In this document: piece after piece, positions 8,085 to 16,278 of the stretch
How positions within the stretch are numbered: position 1 is the stretch's first letter
Layout of the letters: every line of letters starts with the position of its first letter
Source: F23-B02 sp963632825
Lineage (GTDB): Bacteria > Bacillota > Clostridia > Oscillospirales > Oscillospiraceae
NCBI GenBank assembly: GCA_963632825.1
Contig: CAVGWF010000020.1
Coordinates: forward strand, 1 to 29,069
Length of the DNA stretch: 29,069 nt
Reading direction: 5' to 3'
Notes under the pieces: model-generated
Database searches by the model: none
Seen by the model: only the letters and a program-made list of their open reading frames with translations
Told to the model about the DNA's origin: nothing
Made by a program: the position numbers and the translations under genes

Positions 8085-9380
8085 TTAATTGCTTTGCTCG
8101 GCCATAGCTTTCTCTTTGGATTTTGCTCTGACCTTTTTCAGGCGCGCATAGCGGGGAAGGGAATTGCTGCGCGGAATCTTGGGCTCACCCTGAATAAGTG
8201 GGAGAACATAGTTTATAAATTCGTTTGTGACATAGTTTCCGTCTGCGGTTATCCACTCGAGAGGAACCTTTTTCTCAAAGTTTGCAACACTGTTGAGCGA
8301 AAGCAATACAGGCTTGCAGGAATACAGCCCCTCACTGTCATCCCGCTCAAGAGCAACCATCTGACCGCTTGCGCCGTCAATAGCCGATTCAACGGCAAAT
8401 TTTCCGACCGAATACGCCTCCTCAACATCAATTGCGGAAGCGATATGCGCCGCGCTGCGCTGAAGAAGACTCAGCTCAATGCCGCGTACCTTTTTAAGAC
8501 TAAGCCGTTCTTTAAGATAATTTGCGAGTTTCACCGCAAGTCCGCCGAGCTGCGCATGACCGAAGCCATCGGTGCCTGATGTTTTCGCCTCTGAAACAAA
8601 GGAGCCGTCGGCATAATGCAGTCCCTCGGAAACGGCAACGAGAACATTGCGCTTCTGCTTCATTATTTTCTTAACATCATCGGTAAAGCGGTCAAGATCA
8701 AAGTCTCGCTCGGGGAGGTAAATGAGATCCGGTCCGCAGCCGTTGCCGTATTCCGTTGCAAGTGCGGCGCTCGCAGTGAGCCAGCCGGCATGGCGCCCCA
8801 TTATCTCGACCACAGTGACCATATCGGTGTTATATACATCGGTATCCTTACCAATCTCCATGCAGGAGGTGGCAATAAACTTGGCGGCACTGCCAAAGCC
8901 TGGACAATGGTCGGTTCCGAACAGGTCGTTGTCTATGGTTTTGGGAACTCCGATAACCCGGCAGTCATAGCCGACCTTTTCCATGTACCTGCTGATCTTG
9001 TTGCATGTGTCCATTGAGTCGTTCCCGCCGTTATAGAAAAAGTACCTTACATCGTATTTTTTGAATATTTCAAGAACTCTCTTATAGTCGGTATCGTCAA
9101 CATCAGGGTCTGCCATTTTATATCTGCACGAGCCAAGCTCGGAGGACGGAGTGTTAAGCAGAAGCTTCAGCTCATAATCCTCCTCTTCGCCCATATCATA
9201 GAGCTCATCTTTAAGTACACCCTGAATGCCGTAGGCTGCACCATAGACATTCGTTATGACCTCGCTGTCGAGAGCACTCCTGATAACGCCGTAGGCACTT
9301 GCGTTGATAACCGCAGTCGGTCCTCCGGACTGACCGAAAATACAGGCACCGATCAAAGGTGAGTCAAAAAAATTATCCAA
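8085..9380 (-). CDS. pfp: Pyrophosphate--fructose-6-phosphate 1-phosphotransferase (PPi-PFK)
   Basis: Phosphorylates fructose 6-phosphate using pyrophosphate, reversibly, in glycolysis. The 431-residue protein has the PFK fold: FGQSGGPTAVINAS (15-28), GGNDSM (118-123), PKTIDND (146-152) and MGRHAGW (about 194-200). Lysine in PKTIDND, where ATP-dependent enzymes have glycine, and the bulky residue after GG mark the PPi-dependent group. The start is TTG at 9380: GGAGGC lies 6 bases upstream, the protein begins just before the conserved FGQSGG, and the only nearby ATG runs into a stop after two codons. It is transcribed divergently from aldolase, the next step of the pathway. Confidence 0.93.
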   Translation of the reverse strand: MDNFFDSPLIGACIFGQSGGPTAVINASAYGVIRSALDSEVITNVYGAAYGIQGVLKDELYDMGEEEDYELKLLLNTPSSELGSCRYKMADPDVDDTDYKRVLEIFKKYDVRYFFYNGGNDSMDTCNKISRYMEKVGYDCRVIGVPKTIDNDLFGTDHCPGFGSAAKFIATSCMEIGKDTDVYNTDMVTVVEIMGRHAGWLTASAALATEYGNGCGPDLIYLPERDFDLDRFTDDVKKIMKQKRNVLVAVSEGLHYADGSFVSEAKTSGTDGFGHAQLGGLAVKLANYLKERLSLKKVRGIELSLLQRSAAHIASAIDVEEAYSVGKFAVESAIDGASGQMVALERDDSEGLYSCKPVLLSLNSVANFEKKVPLEWITADGNYVTNEFINYVLPLIQGEPKIPRSNSLPRYARLKKVRAKSKEKAMAEQSN

Positions 9381-9408
9381 AACTACGCCTCCATTTACAT
9401 AATGATTA

Positions 9409-9437
9409 TTGATTATAACATGTTTTAGGTTTATAAT
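9409..9437 (+). promoter_or_regulatory. sigma-A promoter of fba
   Basis: TTGATT (9409-9414), a 17-base spacer and TATAAT (9432-9437). Transcription should start near 9444, giving a leader of about 53 bases before the ATG at 9497. The leader carries a run of A and AGGAGG at 9484-9489. Confidence 0.83.
9412..9420 (-). promoter_or_regulatory. Extended -10 promoter of pfp
   Basis: TGTTATAAT on the minus strand (9420-9412) is a perfect extended -10 element; the -35 region (TTTATT) is poor. Its -10 overlaps the -35 of the oppositely directed aldolase promoter. Expected leader is about 25 bases before the TTG start. Confidence 0.75.
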
Positions 9438-9496
9438 AAATACGATTTTAAAAAAAATTGTGCAATTTAACTATTTTTCTTACAGGAGGATCTATT

Positions 9497-10432
9497 ATGC
9501 CACTCGTAACAACGACAGAAATGTTCGACAAAGCCTATAAGGGCGGATACGCCATCGGTGCTTTTAATGTCAACAATATGGAGATAGTGCAGGGTATAAC
9601 CGAGGCAGCGGCCGACCTGAATGCTCCTCTTATTCTTCAGGTATCCAAGGGCGCACGCGCATACGCCAATCACACCTATCTTATAAAGCTTGTTGAAGCC
9701 GCAATAGAGGAGACCGGTCTCCCCATAGCATTGCACCTTGATCATGGCGACAGCTTTGAGCTGTGCAAGTCCTGCATTGACGGCGGCTTTACCTCCGTTA
9801 TGATAGATGCATCGTCCAAAGCCTTTGAGGACAACATTTCTCTTACCCGCCAGGTAGTTGAATATGCGCACGATCACGGTGTAGTCGTCGAAGCCGAGCT
9901 CGGCACTCTCGCCGGTATAGAGGACGAGGTCAAGGTAAAGGCCGAGGATTCATCCTACACCCGTCCCGAGGATGTTCAGGAGTTTGTTGAGCGCACAGGC
10001 TGTGATTCGCTCGCAATTGCGATCGGCACAAGTCATGGTGCATATAAATTCAAGCCCGGTACAAAGCCACAGCTTCGCTTTGATATACTCGAGGATGTTG
10101 AGCGCCGTCTGCCCGGTTTTCCGATTGTGCTGCACGGTTCGTCCTCCGTACCTCAGGAGTTTGTGCGCATAATAAACGAAAACGGCGGCAATATGCCCGG
10201 CGCGATCGGAGTCCCCGAGGATCAGCTCCGCAAGGCTGCCTCTATGGCAGTTTGCAAGATAAATATCGACTCTGATCTCCGCCTTGCAATGACGGCTACT
10301 ATTCGCAAGTACTTTAACGAGCATCCCGATCACTTTGACCCGCGTCAGTATCTAAAGCCCGCAAGAGCGGCAATAAAAAATATGGTCGCGCATAAGATTA
10401 CCGACGTTCTCGGCTGCGACGGCAAGGCATAA
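9497..10432 (+). CDS. fba: Class II fructose-1,6-bisphosphate aldolase
   Basis: Zinc-dependent aldolase that interconverts fructose 1,6-bisphosphate with dihydroxyacetone phosphate and glyceraldehyde 3-phosphate. The 311 residues include LHLDHGDSFE (79-88; D82 and the zinc ligand H83), VEAELGTLAGIEDEV (131-145; E134), IGTSHGAYKF (176-185; H180) and LHGSSSVP (212-219; H213), the complete class II metal and substrate site. The start ATG 9497 is supported by AGGAGG at 9484-9489; an upstream in-frame ATG at 9458 adds unrelated residues. It has its own promoter opposite pfp and is followed after 38 bases by the P-type ATPase-like gene on the same strand. Confidence 0.96.
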   Translation: MPLVTTTEMFDKAYKGGYAIGAFNVNNMEIVQGITEAAADLNAPLILQVSKGARAYANHTYLIKLVEAAIEETGLPIALHLDHGDSFELCKSCIDGGFTSVMIDASSKAFEDNISLTRQVVEYAHDHGVVVEAELGTLAGIEDEVKVKAEDSSYTRPEDVQEFVERTGCDSLAIAIGTSHGAYKFKPGTKPQLRFDILEDVERRLPGFPIVLHGSSSVPQEFVRIINENGGNMPGAIGVPEDQLRKAASMAVCKINIDSDLRLAMTATIRKYFNEHPDHFDPRQYLKPARAAIKNMVAHKITDVLGCDGKA

Positions 10433-10470
10433 CTCAGCACCACCACAAAATTCGGCAGGGAGGTGCCGCA

Positions 10471-12102
10471 ATGGCAAAAGCAAGTTCATCTGCAAAAGGC
10501 AGGGCCAACAGCAAGGTACTGCCTGATATTGTCACCTTGGTCAGGGCTGCGGCGTCTGTCCTGCTGCTCATTTTGGCTCTCTCGGTAAGCTCATCGCAGC
10601 TCGTACTGGTACTGCTCGTTTCTGCGGCAATAGTTGTAAGCGGATTCGACATTGCTCTTTCGGCAGCAGACCAGGTAATAAGAAAGCGGGAATATCTCAA
10701 TGCTCAGTGTCTCATTCTTATTTGTGTTATCGCGTGTCTGTGCATTGGATGCTATACGGAAACGGTTGTTATGCTCGCCGTTTATCAGGTGTGCAGCGCT
10801 GCTTTAAATTATGCCGTTAAGCGGACTCGCCTCGATTTTTTAAATGCCGTGTGCTCGGATGATGCCGACGGTTATCTGAAGCTGCGCAGCATATTGAATA
10901 GCCCTGCGGCTGCCGAAAACCCGATAATGTCAATCTTTTTGCCGTATTTTGACCTGTTCTCAAAAGCGGCGTTCATAGTCGGTATTCTGTTTGCTGTTTT
11001 CGTGCCTATGCTGACAGATATGACTTATGTAATGAGTATAAGGCGGGTAAGCATGCTTATAGCCGCATCCGTGCCTACCGTTGCATTGACATCTCTGCCG
11101 ATCTGTTCACTTGCGGGACTCAGCCGCTGCGCAGAATACGGCGTTTTTATGAAGCGCTCTGAGGTGCTTGAGGACACACGGAATCTTGCAGTCGTTATAT
11201 TTGACAAAACCGATGTGTTTACGGACGGCACTCCCAAGCTCGTATCGCTCAACTCTCCGGTGCTTGACAGCGAGGACTTCCTGAAGCTTGCCGCATATAC
11301 CGCGTACAGGTCGCAGCAGCGCTTTGCCGCTCCTATCGTGAGCGCCTACAGCGGAGACATCATGCAGTCATACATAACCGATTTTAAGGATATTCCGGGC
11401 TGCGGGATGGAAATATCGCTGAGCGGAAGGGCAGTATTGCTTGGAACGCAGGAGCTGTTTGAAGCACGCAATATAGAAATTCCAGAGGCTGAGCGGCGCG
11501 ACGGCTATGTTTTGTATCTTTCAATTTCAGGTATATATGTCGGCAGCATGCTGCTTAAGGAGAATATAAATCCATATGCCGAAAGCACAGTTTCCGACAT
11601 GCATTCGCTCGGAGATATCAAAAGTGTCCTTTTGACGGAGGATGGCAGGGATGTAAGTGAAAAGCTTGCAAAAAGCCTGAATATTGACGAGCTTCACTGT
11701 GAATGTGATTTCAGTGAGAAGGCCTCTATCATTCAAAAATACAAGGATCAGCTTGATCAGGGCAAAACACTGATGTATATAAGCGCTGATAATCTTGAAT
11801 ATCATACAGCAGCTGATATTGATGCCAAAGTCGGTACATCGTTCGGCAATGCCGACATAGTAATGAGCAATGTCGGTCTGTTCGGTCTGCCGGTAGCATT
11901 AACTGCAGCCCGGCGAGTCAGGCAGCTTTCGATTGAAAACCTGATATTCACCGCATTTATAAAGCTTGTGCTCATAATTCTTGCACTTACCGGCAGCGCG
12001 ACACTTTGGTTTATAGTTCTCATCGACTATGCAGCATCCATGGCAGGAGTTTTGAACATAGTAAGATTGCCGACGGATCAGCATGAGGAGCAGATAAAAT
12101 AA
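10471..12102 (+). CDS. Degenerate P-type (P1B-like) ATPase-related membrane protein
   Basis: A 543-residue protein that aligns in plan with the C-terminal half of metal P-type ATPases but lacks key parts. Hydrophobic segments lie at about 19-40, 42-64, 78-114, 163-183, 188-212 and 488-530. The phosphorylation motif reads DKTDVFTDG (245-253) instead of DKTGTLTxG. The GDGxND hinge is replaced by SADNLEYHTA (438-447), the CPC metal motif of the membrane by ASVPTV (198-203), the N-domain His-Pro by RF, and the TGD motif by TED. No TGES actuator loop is found; the space for it (about 115-162) is too short. The phosphorylatable D245 and a lysine (K417) remain. The intact frame, AGGGAGGTG ribosome site and place behind fba argue for a working protein with a non-transport or regulatory role, but function is unknown. 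Confidence 0.75.
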   Translation: MAKASSSAKGRANSKVLPDIVTLVRAAASVLLLILALSVSSSQLVLVLLVSAAIVVSGFDIALSAADQVIRKREYLNAQCLILICVIACLCIGCYTETVVMLAVYQVCSAALNYAVKRTRLDFLNAVCSDDADGYLKLRSILNSPAAAENPIMSIFLPYFDLFSKAAFIVGILFAVFVPMLTDMTYVMSIRRVSMLIAASVPTVALTSLPICSLAGLSRCAEYGVFMKRSEVLEDTRNLAVVIFDKTDVFTDGTPKLVSLNSPVLDSEDFLKLAAYTAYRSQQRFAAPIVSAYSGDIMQSYITDFKDIPGCGMEISLSGRAVLLGTQELFEARNIEIPEAERRDGYVLYLSISGIYVGSMLLKENINPYAESTVSDMHSLGDIKSVLLTEDGRDVSEKLAKSLNIDELHCECDFSEKASIIQKYKDQLDQGKTLMYISADNLEYHTAADIDAKVGTSFGNADIVMSNVGLFGLPVALTAARRVRQLSIENLIFTAFIKLVLIILALTGSATLWFIVLIDYAASMAGVLNIVRLPTDQHEEQIK

Positions 12103-12162
12103 GAGCCTTGAAAGCTAAACGGCAGCTATAGCTAACAGTTAAAAACGGATACTAACCGAAAG

Positions 12163-12215
12163 CCCCCCTATGCAAGAGAATAAAAGCTCTGCATNNNNNN
12201 NNNNGCATAGGGGGG
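12163..12215. terminator. Hairpin between convergent genes, containing an N gap
   Basis: Perfect 11-bp inverted repeat CCCCCCTATGC (12163-12173) / GCATAGGGGGG (12205-12215) between the ATPase-like gene and the convergent recombinase gene. The loop holds the ten N. T-rich tracts are only moderate (TGTAATTTTATG on plus), but the position between two convergent stop codons fits a shared terminator. Confidence 0.65.
12195..12204. other. Assembly gap (10 N)
   Basis: Ten N placed in the hairpin loop, flanked on both sides by GCAT. The gap is probably a scaffolding placeholder rather than ten real bases (see findings). Confidence 0.98.
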
Positions 12216-12256
12216 TGTAATTTTATGAAAAAAATACGAGAAGAGCCTCAAAGCTG

Positions 12257-13261
12257 TCAGTCATTATTATCGGGCTCGAAATGAGCGAGAGGATTTGCAT
12301 CTGCCGCAATGCGCAGCTCCGTGTTATCAATGTGTGTATATATCTGCGTTGTATTGAGGTTTTCATGACCAAGCAACTCCTGTAATGTACGCACATCGAC
12401 ACCGTTTTGAAGCATAAGCGTTGCCGCAGTATGCCTTAGCTTATGGGAGGAATACTTTTCGGCATCAAGTCCGGCTCTCCTGAGCGAGCATTTTACCATA
12501 CTGTGAACTGCCTCACGGCTCATTCTTGTGCGACGATTGGACAAGAACAGTGCATTTCGATCAATTGCCGCAATAGAGCGCCTCACATTTAAGTATCTGT
12601 TTATAGCATCGGCACACGCATCATTTATATAAACGATTCTTTCCTTGCTGCCTTTTCCGAAAACCCTGATATGATCCTCTCGAATATCATTAAGATTAAG
12701 TCCGACAATTTCGGATATACGCAGACCGCAGTTAAGGAAAATGCAGAGTATACAATAGTCACGCTCTTTGTTTTTTCCGTCAACAGAGGAGAGGAGGGTC
12801 TCTGCTTCCGGCAAAGTCAAATAGCGGGGGAGCTTATTCGGAATTTTGGGAACATCAAGATCCTGAAGAGGATTTACATCAATGAGCTTTGCCTTGACGG
12901 TAAGATACTTATAAAAGCTGCGCAGTGTTGAAACCTTGCGCGCACGCGTAGATGCTGCAGTACCATACTCTGTGTTGCGGCTCCGCTGATTCTTGACACG
13001 ATCGCGCGAGAGAAACGCAAGGTACTCATAAGCATCCGAAACGGTTATTGATTTTACAAAGTCAATGTCAATATCCCTGATGCTTATGTCCTCAAACTCT
13101 GTATTACGGGGAACGAGTCCACGCGATATTTTCATGTATCTAAAAAATGTCCTCAGATCGAGGTAGTATTCTTCAACGGTTTTCGGTGAATGTCCCTTGA
13201 TTGTCTCGTGGTATATCAGGAAGCCTTTTAGAATTTCGGGCGCTTCGGTTCTGTAGTCCAT
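12257..13261 (-). CDS. Tyrosine recombinase, XerC-like
   Basis: A 334-residue site-specific tyrosine recombinase. It has an N-terminal SAM-like core-binding domain (about 1-130) and a C-terminal catalytic domain with the full set of active-site motifs: R in CGLRISEIVGLN, K in FGKGSKERIVYI, HxLRHTAATLML, LLGHENLNTTQ and the nucleophile Y in IYTHI. The protein is some 35 residues longer than XerD encoded at 26205, owing to insertions in the N-terminal domain. ATG 13261 is preferred over a GTG two codons earlier because the latter overlaps the ribosome site GGAGTG. Chromosome-dimer XerC is the likeliest role given the XerD in the same window, but an integrase of a decayed element cannot be excluded; no attachment sites are seen nearby. 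Confidence 0.88.
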   Translation of the reverse strand: MDYRTEAPEILKGFLIYHETIKGHSPKTVEEYYLDLRTFFRYMKISRGLVPRNTEFEDISIRDIDIDFVKSITVSDAYEYLAFLSRDRVKNQRSRNTEYGTAASTRARKVSTLRSFYKYLTVKAKLIDVNPLQDLDVPKIPNKLPRYLTLPEAETLLSSVDGKNKERDYCILCIFLNCGLRISEIVGLNLNDIREDHIRVFGKGSKERIVYINDACADAINRYLNVRRSIAAIDRNALFLSNRRTRMSREAVHSMVKCSLRRAGLDAEKYSSHKLRHTAATLMLQNGVDVRTLQELLGHENLNTTQIYTHIDNTELRIAADANPLAHFEPDNND

Positions 13262-13302
13262 ATGCACACTCCGGTATTAATATTGATATAATATCATTTA
13301 CG

Positions 13303-13332
13303 ATTATATCAGGGAAGCACAAGATATGTCTA
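13303..13332 (-). promoter_or_regulatory. Probable promoter of the XerC-like gene
   Basis: On the minus strand TAGACA (13332-13327), an 18-base spacer and TATAAT (13308-13303), about 42 bases before the ATG. Confidence 0.6.
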
Positions 13333-13390
13333 TTGTCAAATTGACTAAAAATTAAGCAAAATAAAGATTTTGTTTAATTTAGGGGAGGCG

Positions 13391-13440
13391 AAAAAAGCAA
13401 AAGCACCTAAGAAACCGTAATAACGGAAATTAGATGCTTT
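13391..13440 (-). terminator. Terminator of the cwlD-radA operon
   Basis: On the minus strand AAAGCATCTAA (13440-13430) pairs with TTAGGTGCTTT (13410-13400) over 11 pairs with one G-U, enclosing a second small stem CCGT/ACGG, and is followed by TGCTTTTTT. The 5' arm begins in the stop codon of the upstream gene. Confidence 0.88.
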
Positions 13441-14183
13441 CAGCTGATTTCTTCGGTGATCGGTATTGCGCTGCCTATATCGAATATTCGGTGTTCTGTG
13501 AGATACAGTGCCGCTATGCCGCGTTCATTCAAAAAGCGTTCAATTGAACGGCGCTCAGCTTCGTCTTCAATAATTCCCGTGAACGCCATTTTGTTTCTGT
13601 TTATTTTAAATGATGCTCCGCCTATAAAGCCGTGTTCAAATCCATCCAGAGCCGTGAGATTTTCGCGCACGAGCAAAACCGCAAGTCCGGCACCACAAGC
13701 TGAAGCTGCTATTTTTTTATCGGCGGTGATTATGGACCTTTCGTCAACCACGGCTATTGAGCACTTTGTATATCCTTGCCTGCAGGTGAGCTTTGTTTTG
13801 TTTATATGCCCTGCAACCGTACAATCAGACGATTTAGGGTTATATATCAGATGATCCCCGACAATGCACATATTCAATTGTGCGTCATAAGGATATTTGC
13901 TCAATTTTGGCTTTTCAACAGATAGCATCTCTATATTGTTAATTAATTCGCAATCACTTTTTTTATCGTCCTGAACCGCCAATATGTTGCCTCCGAGGTG
14001 CATTACCATTAAGTCACAATGCCCGGATAAGCGCTCATCTACACTTTCATTACATTTTAACCAAATTGGTTCGATATTTTGCGCGATCAGCGGAAAATTC
14101 AGAACATTTTTATATTTTTCTCCGAGAATAAGCTTCCTTACTCTTCCCTGCGGAAGGTTCGGAGATTCAACAAATCGCTCCAT
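13440..14183 (-). CDS. Conserved protein of unknown function (possible DUF6873, GME/pentein-like fold)
   Basis: A 247-residue soluble protein with no signal peptide or membrane segment. From memory it resembles a clostridial family annotated DUF6873 with a guanidino-group-modifying-enzyme (pentein) fold. In favour are GHCDLMVMHLGGNILAV (about 54-70), where an acidic and a hydrophobic strand resemble pentein repeats, and a late SACGAGLAVLL / GFEHGFIGGASFKI region. I cannot identify a complete Cys-His-Glu/Asp catalytic set with confidence, so no reaction is proposed. It is cotranscribed with radA (start three bases after the radA stop; the ribosome site lies within the end of radA) and closes the operon before a strong terminator. 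Confidence 0.7.
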   Translation of the reverse strand: MERFVESPNLPQGRVRKLILGEKYKNVLNFPLIAQNIEPIWLKCNESVDERLSGHCDLMVMHLGGNILAVQDDKKSDCELINNIEMLSVEKPKLSKYPYDAQLNMCIVGDHLIYNPKSSDCTVAGHINKTKLTCRQGYTKCSIAVVDERSIITADKKIAASACGAGLAVLLVRENLTALDGFEHGFIGGASFKINRNKMAFTGIIEDEAERRSIERFLNERGIAALYLTEHRIFDIGSAIPITEEIS

Positions 14184-14186
14184 AAC

Positions 14187-15551
14187 TCACCCAAGTGTTG
14201 CCTTTATTGCCTCGCGTATATCCCTGACCGATATAAGCTCAAGGCTTTCGGGAGGTCTTACATCATCCTTAACATGAGCAGGTATCACACAGCGCTTAAA
14301 GCCAAGCCTGGCTATTTCCGAAAGTCTGGAATTTATATTGCTGACGCTCCTTATCTCTCCTGACAGTCCTACCTCCCCGACCGCCGCGATGTCCCTGCCA
14401 AGCGGCAGATCCCTGAAGCTGCTGGCTATTGCAAGAAGTGTTGCAAGGTCAGCTGCCGGCTCTTCAAGCTCCAATCCGCCGATTACATTTATATATGCAT
14501 CACAGCCTGATACCGACATGCCGCCGCGTTTTTCAAGAACGGCAAGCAGCAGTGTTGCTCTGTTGTAGTCAATGCCGTTAGAGCTGCGGCGACCGGAATT
14601 GTATGCTGCCGGCGCTATCAACGCCTGGATCTCGGCGAGTATAGGCCTTGAGCCCTCAATAACGCAGGTGACGCAGGTTCCGGGAGCGTTCTGCGGGCGG
14701 CCGGAGAGCAGAATCTCGGACGGATTTTTAAGCTCCTTGAGTCCTTTGTCATTCATTTCAAAAACGCCGATCTCATTTGTGGAGCCAAACCTGTTTTTGC
14801 CCGCACGAAGTATTCTGAATGAAGTACTGCGCTCACCCTCAAAGTAAAGCACGCAATCCACCATGTGCTCAAGCACCTTTGGTCCTGCAATGCTTCCCTC
14901 TTTGTTGATGTGCCCGATCACAAATGTCGTAAATCCATTGTCCTTTGTAAGGCGCATTATCGACATTGTACACTCGCGCACCTGACTTATACTGCCCGGA
15001 GCCGAGCTTATATCGGCATCGAACATAGTTTGTATTGAGTCTATTATCACAATATCCGGTGACAGCGTCCCAATATTCTCCATCACCTCAGAAAGACCGG
15101 TCTCGGCAAGAACATATATCTCGCCCTTGTCAACGCCGAGACGCTGTGCGCGCATTTTAAGCTGTCTCTCGCTTTCCTCACCGGTGACATACAGTATCTT
15201 TTGTCCTGCATCGGTCAAACCACAGAGCTGCAGAAGAAGCGTAGACTTGCCGATTCCGGGTGCACCGCCGACCAGTACCAGTGAGCCTCTCACCGCTCCG
15301 CCGCCAAGCACTCTGTCAAACTCGCCTATCCCGGTTGAAAATCTGAGCTCCGCCTCGGTATCAAGCTCGGAAATGAGCTTGGGCTTTTTTGCATTGACCG
15401 CTCTTGCTGAGCTTCTGCCGCCGGTTTTGCCTTTAATATCTGCCTTGACCTCAACAAGACTGTCCCATGCACCGCATGCGAGGCATTTTCCACTCCATTT
15501 CATGGTCTCGTTGCCGCATTCCGAGCAGCAAAACACCGTCTTTTGTTTCAT
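14187..15551 (-). CDS. radA: DNA repair protein RadA (Sms)
   Basis: A RecA-related, DnaB-like helicase that promotes branch migration in recombination and repair. All parts of the 454-residue family are visible: an N-terminal four-cysteine zinc finger (CCSECG...CLACG, residues 8-27), Walker A GGAPGIGKST (95-104), Walker B-like DIVIIDSIQTM (166-176), the RadA signature KNRFG (252-256), and a C-terminal Lon-protease-like domain (from about 290, with ATLLLAVLEKRGG and AAVGEVGLSGEIRSV). The ATG at 15551 has AGGAGA upstream. It lies 13 bases after cwlD and is translationally close to the following gene. Confidence 0.96.
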   Translation of the reverse strand: MKQKTVFCCSECGNETMKWSGKCLACGAWDSLVEVKADIKGKTGGRSSARAVNAKKPKLISELDTEAELRFSTGIGEFDRVLGGGAVRGSLVLVGGAPGIGKSTLLLQLCGLTDAGQKILYVTGEESERQLKMRAQRLGVDKGEIYVLAETGLSEVMENIGTLSPDIVIIDSIQTMFDADISSAPGSISQVRECTMSIMRLTKDNGFTTFVIGHINKEGSIAGPKVLEHMVDCVLYFEGERSTSFRILRAGKNRFGSTNEIGVFEMNDKGLKELKNPSEILLSGRPQNAPGTCVTCVIEGSRPILAEIQALIAPAAYNSGRRSSNGIDYNRATLLLAVLEKRGGMSVSGCDAYINVIGGLELEEPAADLATLLAIASSFRDLPLGRDIAAVGEVGLSGEIRSVSNINSRLSEIARLGFKRCVIPAHVKDDVRPPESLELISVRDIREAIKATLG

Positions 15552-15564
15552 AAACTGTTATCTC

Positions 15565-16275
15565 CTACGCAACAGACTGATCATTTGAATAAGTGATATA
15601 CGCACTGACAAGCGCAGCCGCAATTTTTATTTGATATGCTTCCGTCGAGAGAAGCTGAGCTTCCTCGGCGTTCGACAAAAAACCGCATTCAGCAAGTATA
15701 GCAGGACATTTTACCGTTGCCATGAGCAGCAGGTCGGTCGGAGCGGGCCTTGCAACACGGCGGTTTTCCGGATCAACGGCGCTGACAAGATTCCGCTGCG
15801 CGGCAAGCCCGAGTGCTTTGCCCTGCTCGGAGCCAGAATACATGACCTCGGCTCCCCTCACCTTATCACTTGGAAATTTGTTCTGATGAACGCTTATAAG
15901 CACTGCATTTTCAATGGAATTTACAATTTCAGCCCGTGCGATAAGGTTATCACGCTCGCTGTAGTTTTCCGTCGAAGTAGGAACATCGCTTTCGCGGGTA
16001 AGCACATGATTTATTCCAAGAAAGCTGCACAGCGAAGCCATTTTCAAAGCTATACCGAGATTTATATCGCTTTCCTTATTACCGGAAGCGGATACGGCTC
16101 CGCCGTCGACACCGCCATGTCCGGCATCAATAACGAGCGTGCAGGTCCTGTAGGTGCTGACGGCATCAACGCTCATTTTCGGAAGCACAAATGATGCCGA
16201 AAAAACAAGCGCCGCTGTCAGTACAATTACCGCAGCAGGTTTTATAATATCCTTGAGCTTTATAGTAATAAACAC
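15565..16275 (-). CDS. cwlD: Germination-specific N-acetylmuramoyl-L-alanine amidase CwlD
   Basis: Zinc amidase that removes peptide side chains from MurNAc during spore cortex synthesis, the first step toward muramic delta-lactam. The 236 residues start with a membrane anchor or signal (about 13-31), followed by an Amidase_3 domain with the zinc ligands H53 (DAGHGGVDGGA), E68 (NKESD) and H130 (ISVHQNKF), and the catalytic E196 (AECGFLSN). The start is GTG 16275, with GGGGTG 5 bases upstream; no nearby in-frame ATG fits. That ribosome site is the 3' arm of a hairpin at 16279-16313. CwlD heads an operon with radA and the unknown gene. In B. subtilis cwlD is transcribed by sigma-E and sigma-G. 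Confidence 0.93.
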   Translation of the reverse strand: MFITIKLKDIIKPAAVIVLTAALVFSASFVLPKMSVDAVSTYRTCTLVIDAGHGGVDGGAVSASGNKESDINLGIALKMASLCSFLGINHVLTRESDVPTSTENYSERDNLIARAEIVNSIENAVLISVHQNKFPSDKVRGAEVMYSGSEQGKALGLAAQRNLVSAVDPENRRVARPAPTDLLLMATVKCPAILAECGFLSNAEEAQLLSTEAYQIKIAAALVSAYITYSNDQSVA

Positions 16276-16278
16276 AAA

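Noticed and set aside
12257..13261. Integrase of a mobile element
   Set aside because: No attachment repeats, excisionase, or foreign-looking genes nearby; the neighbours are housekeeping genes and a xerD partner is present. Left as XerC-like.
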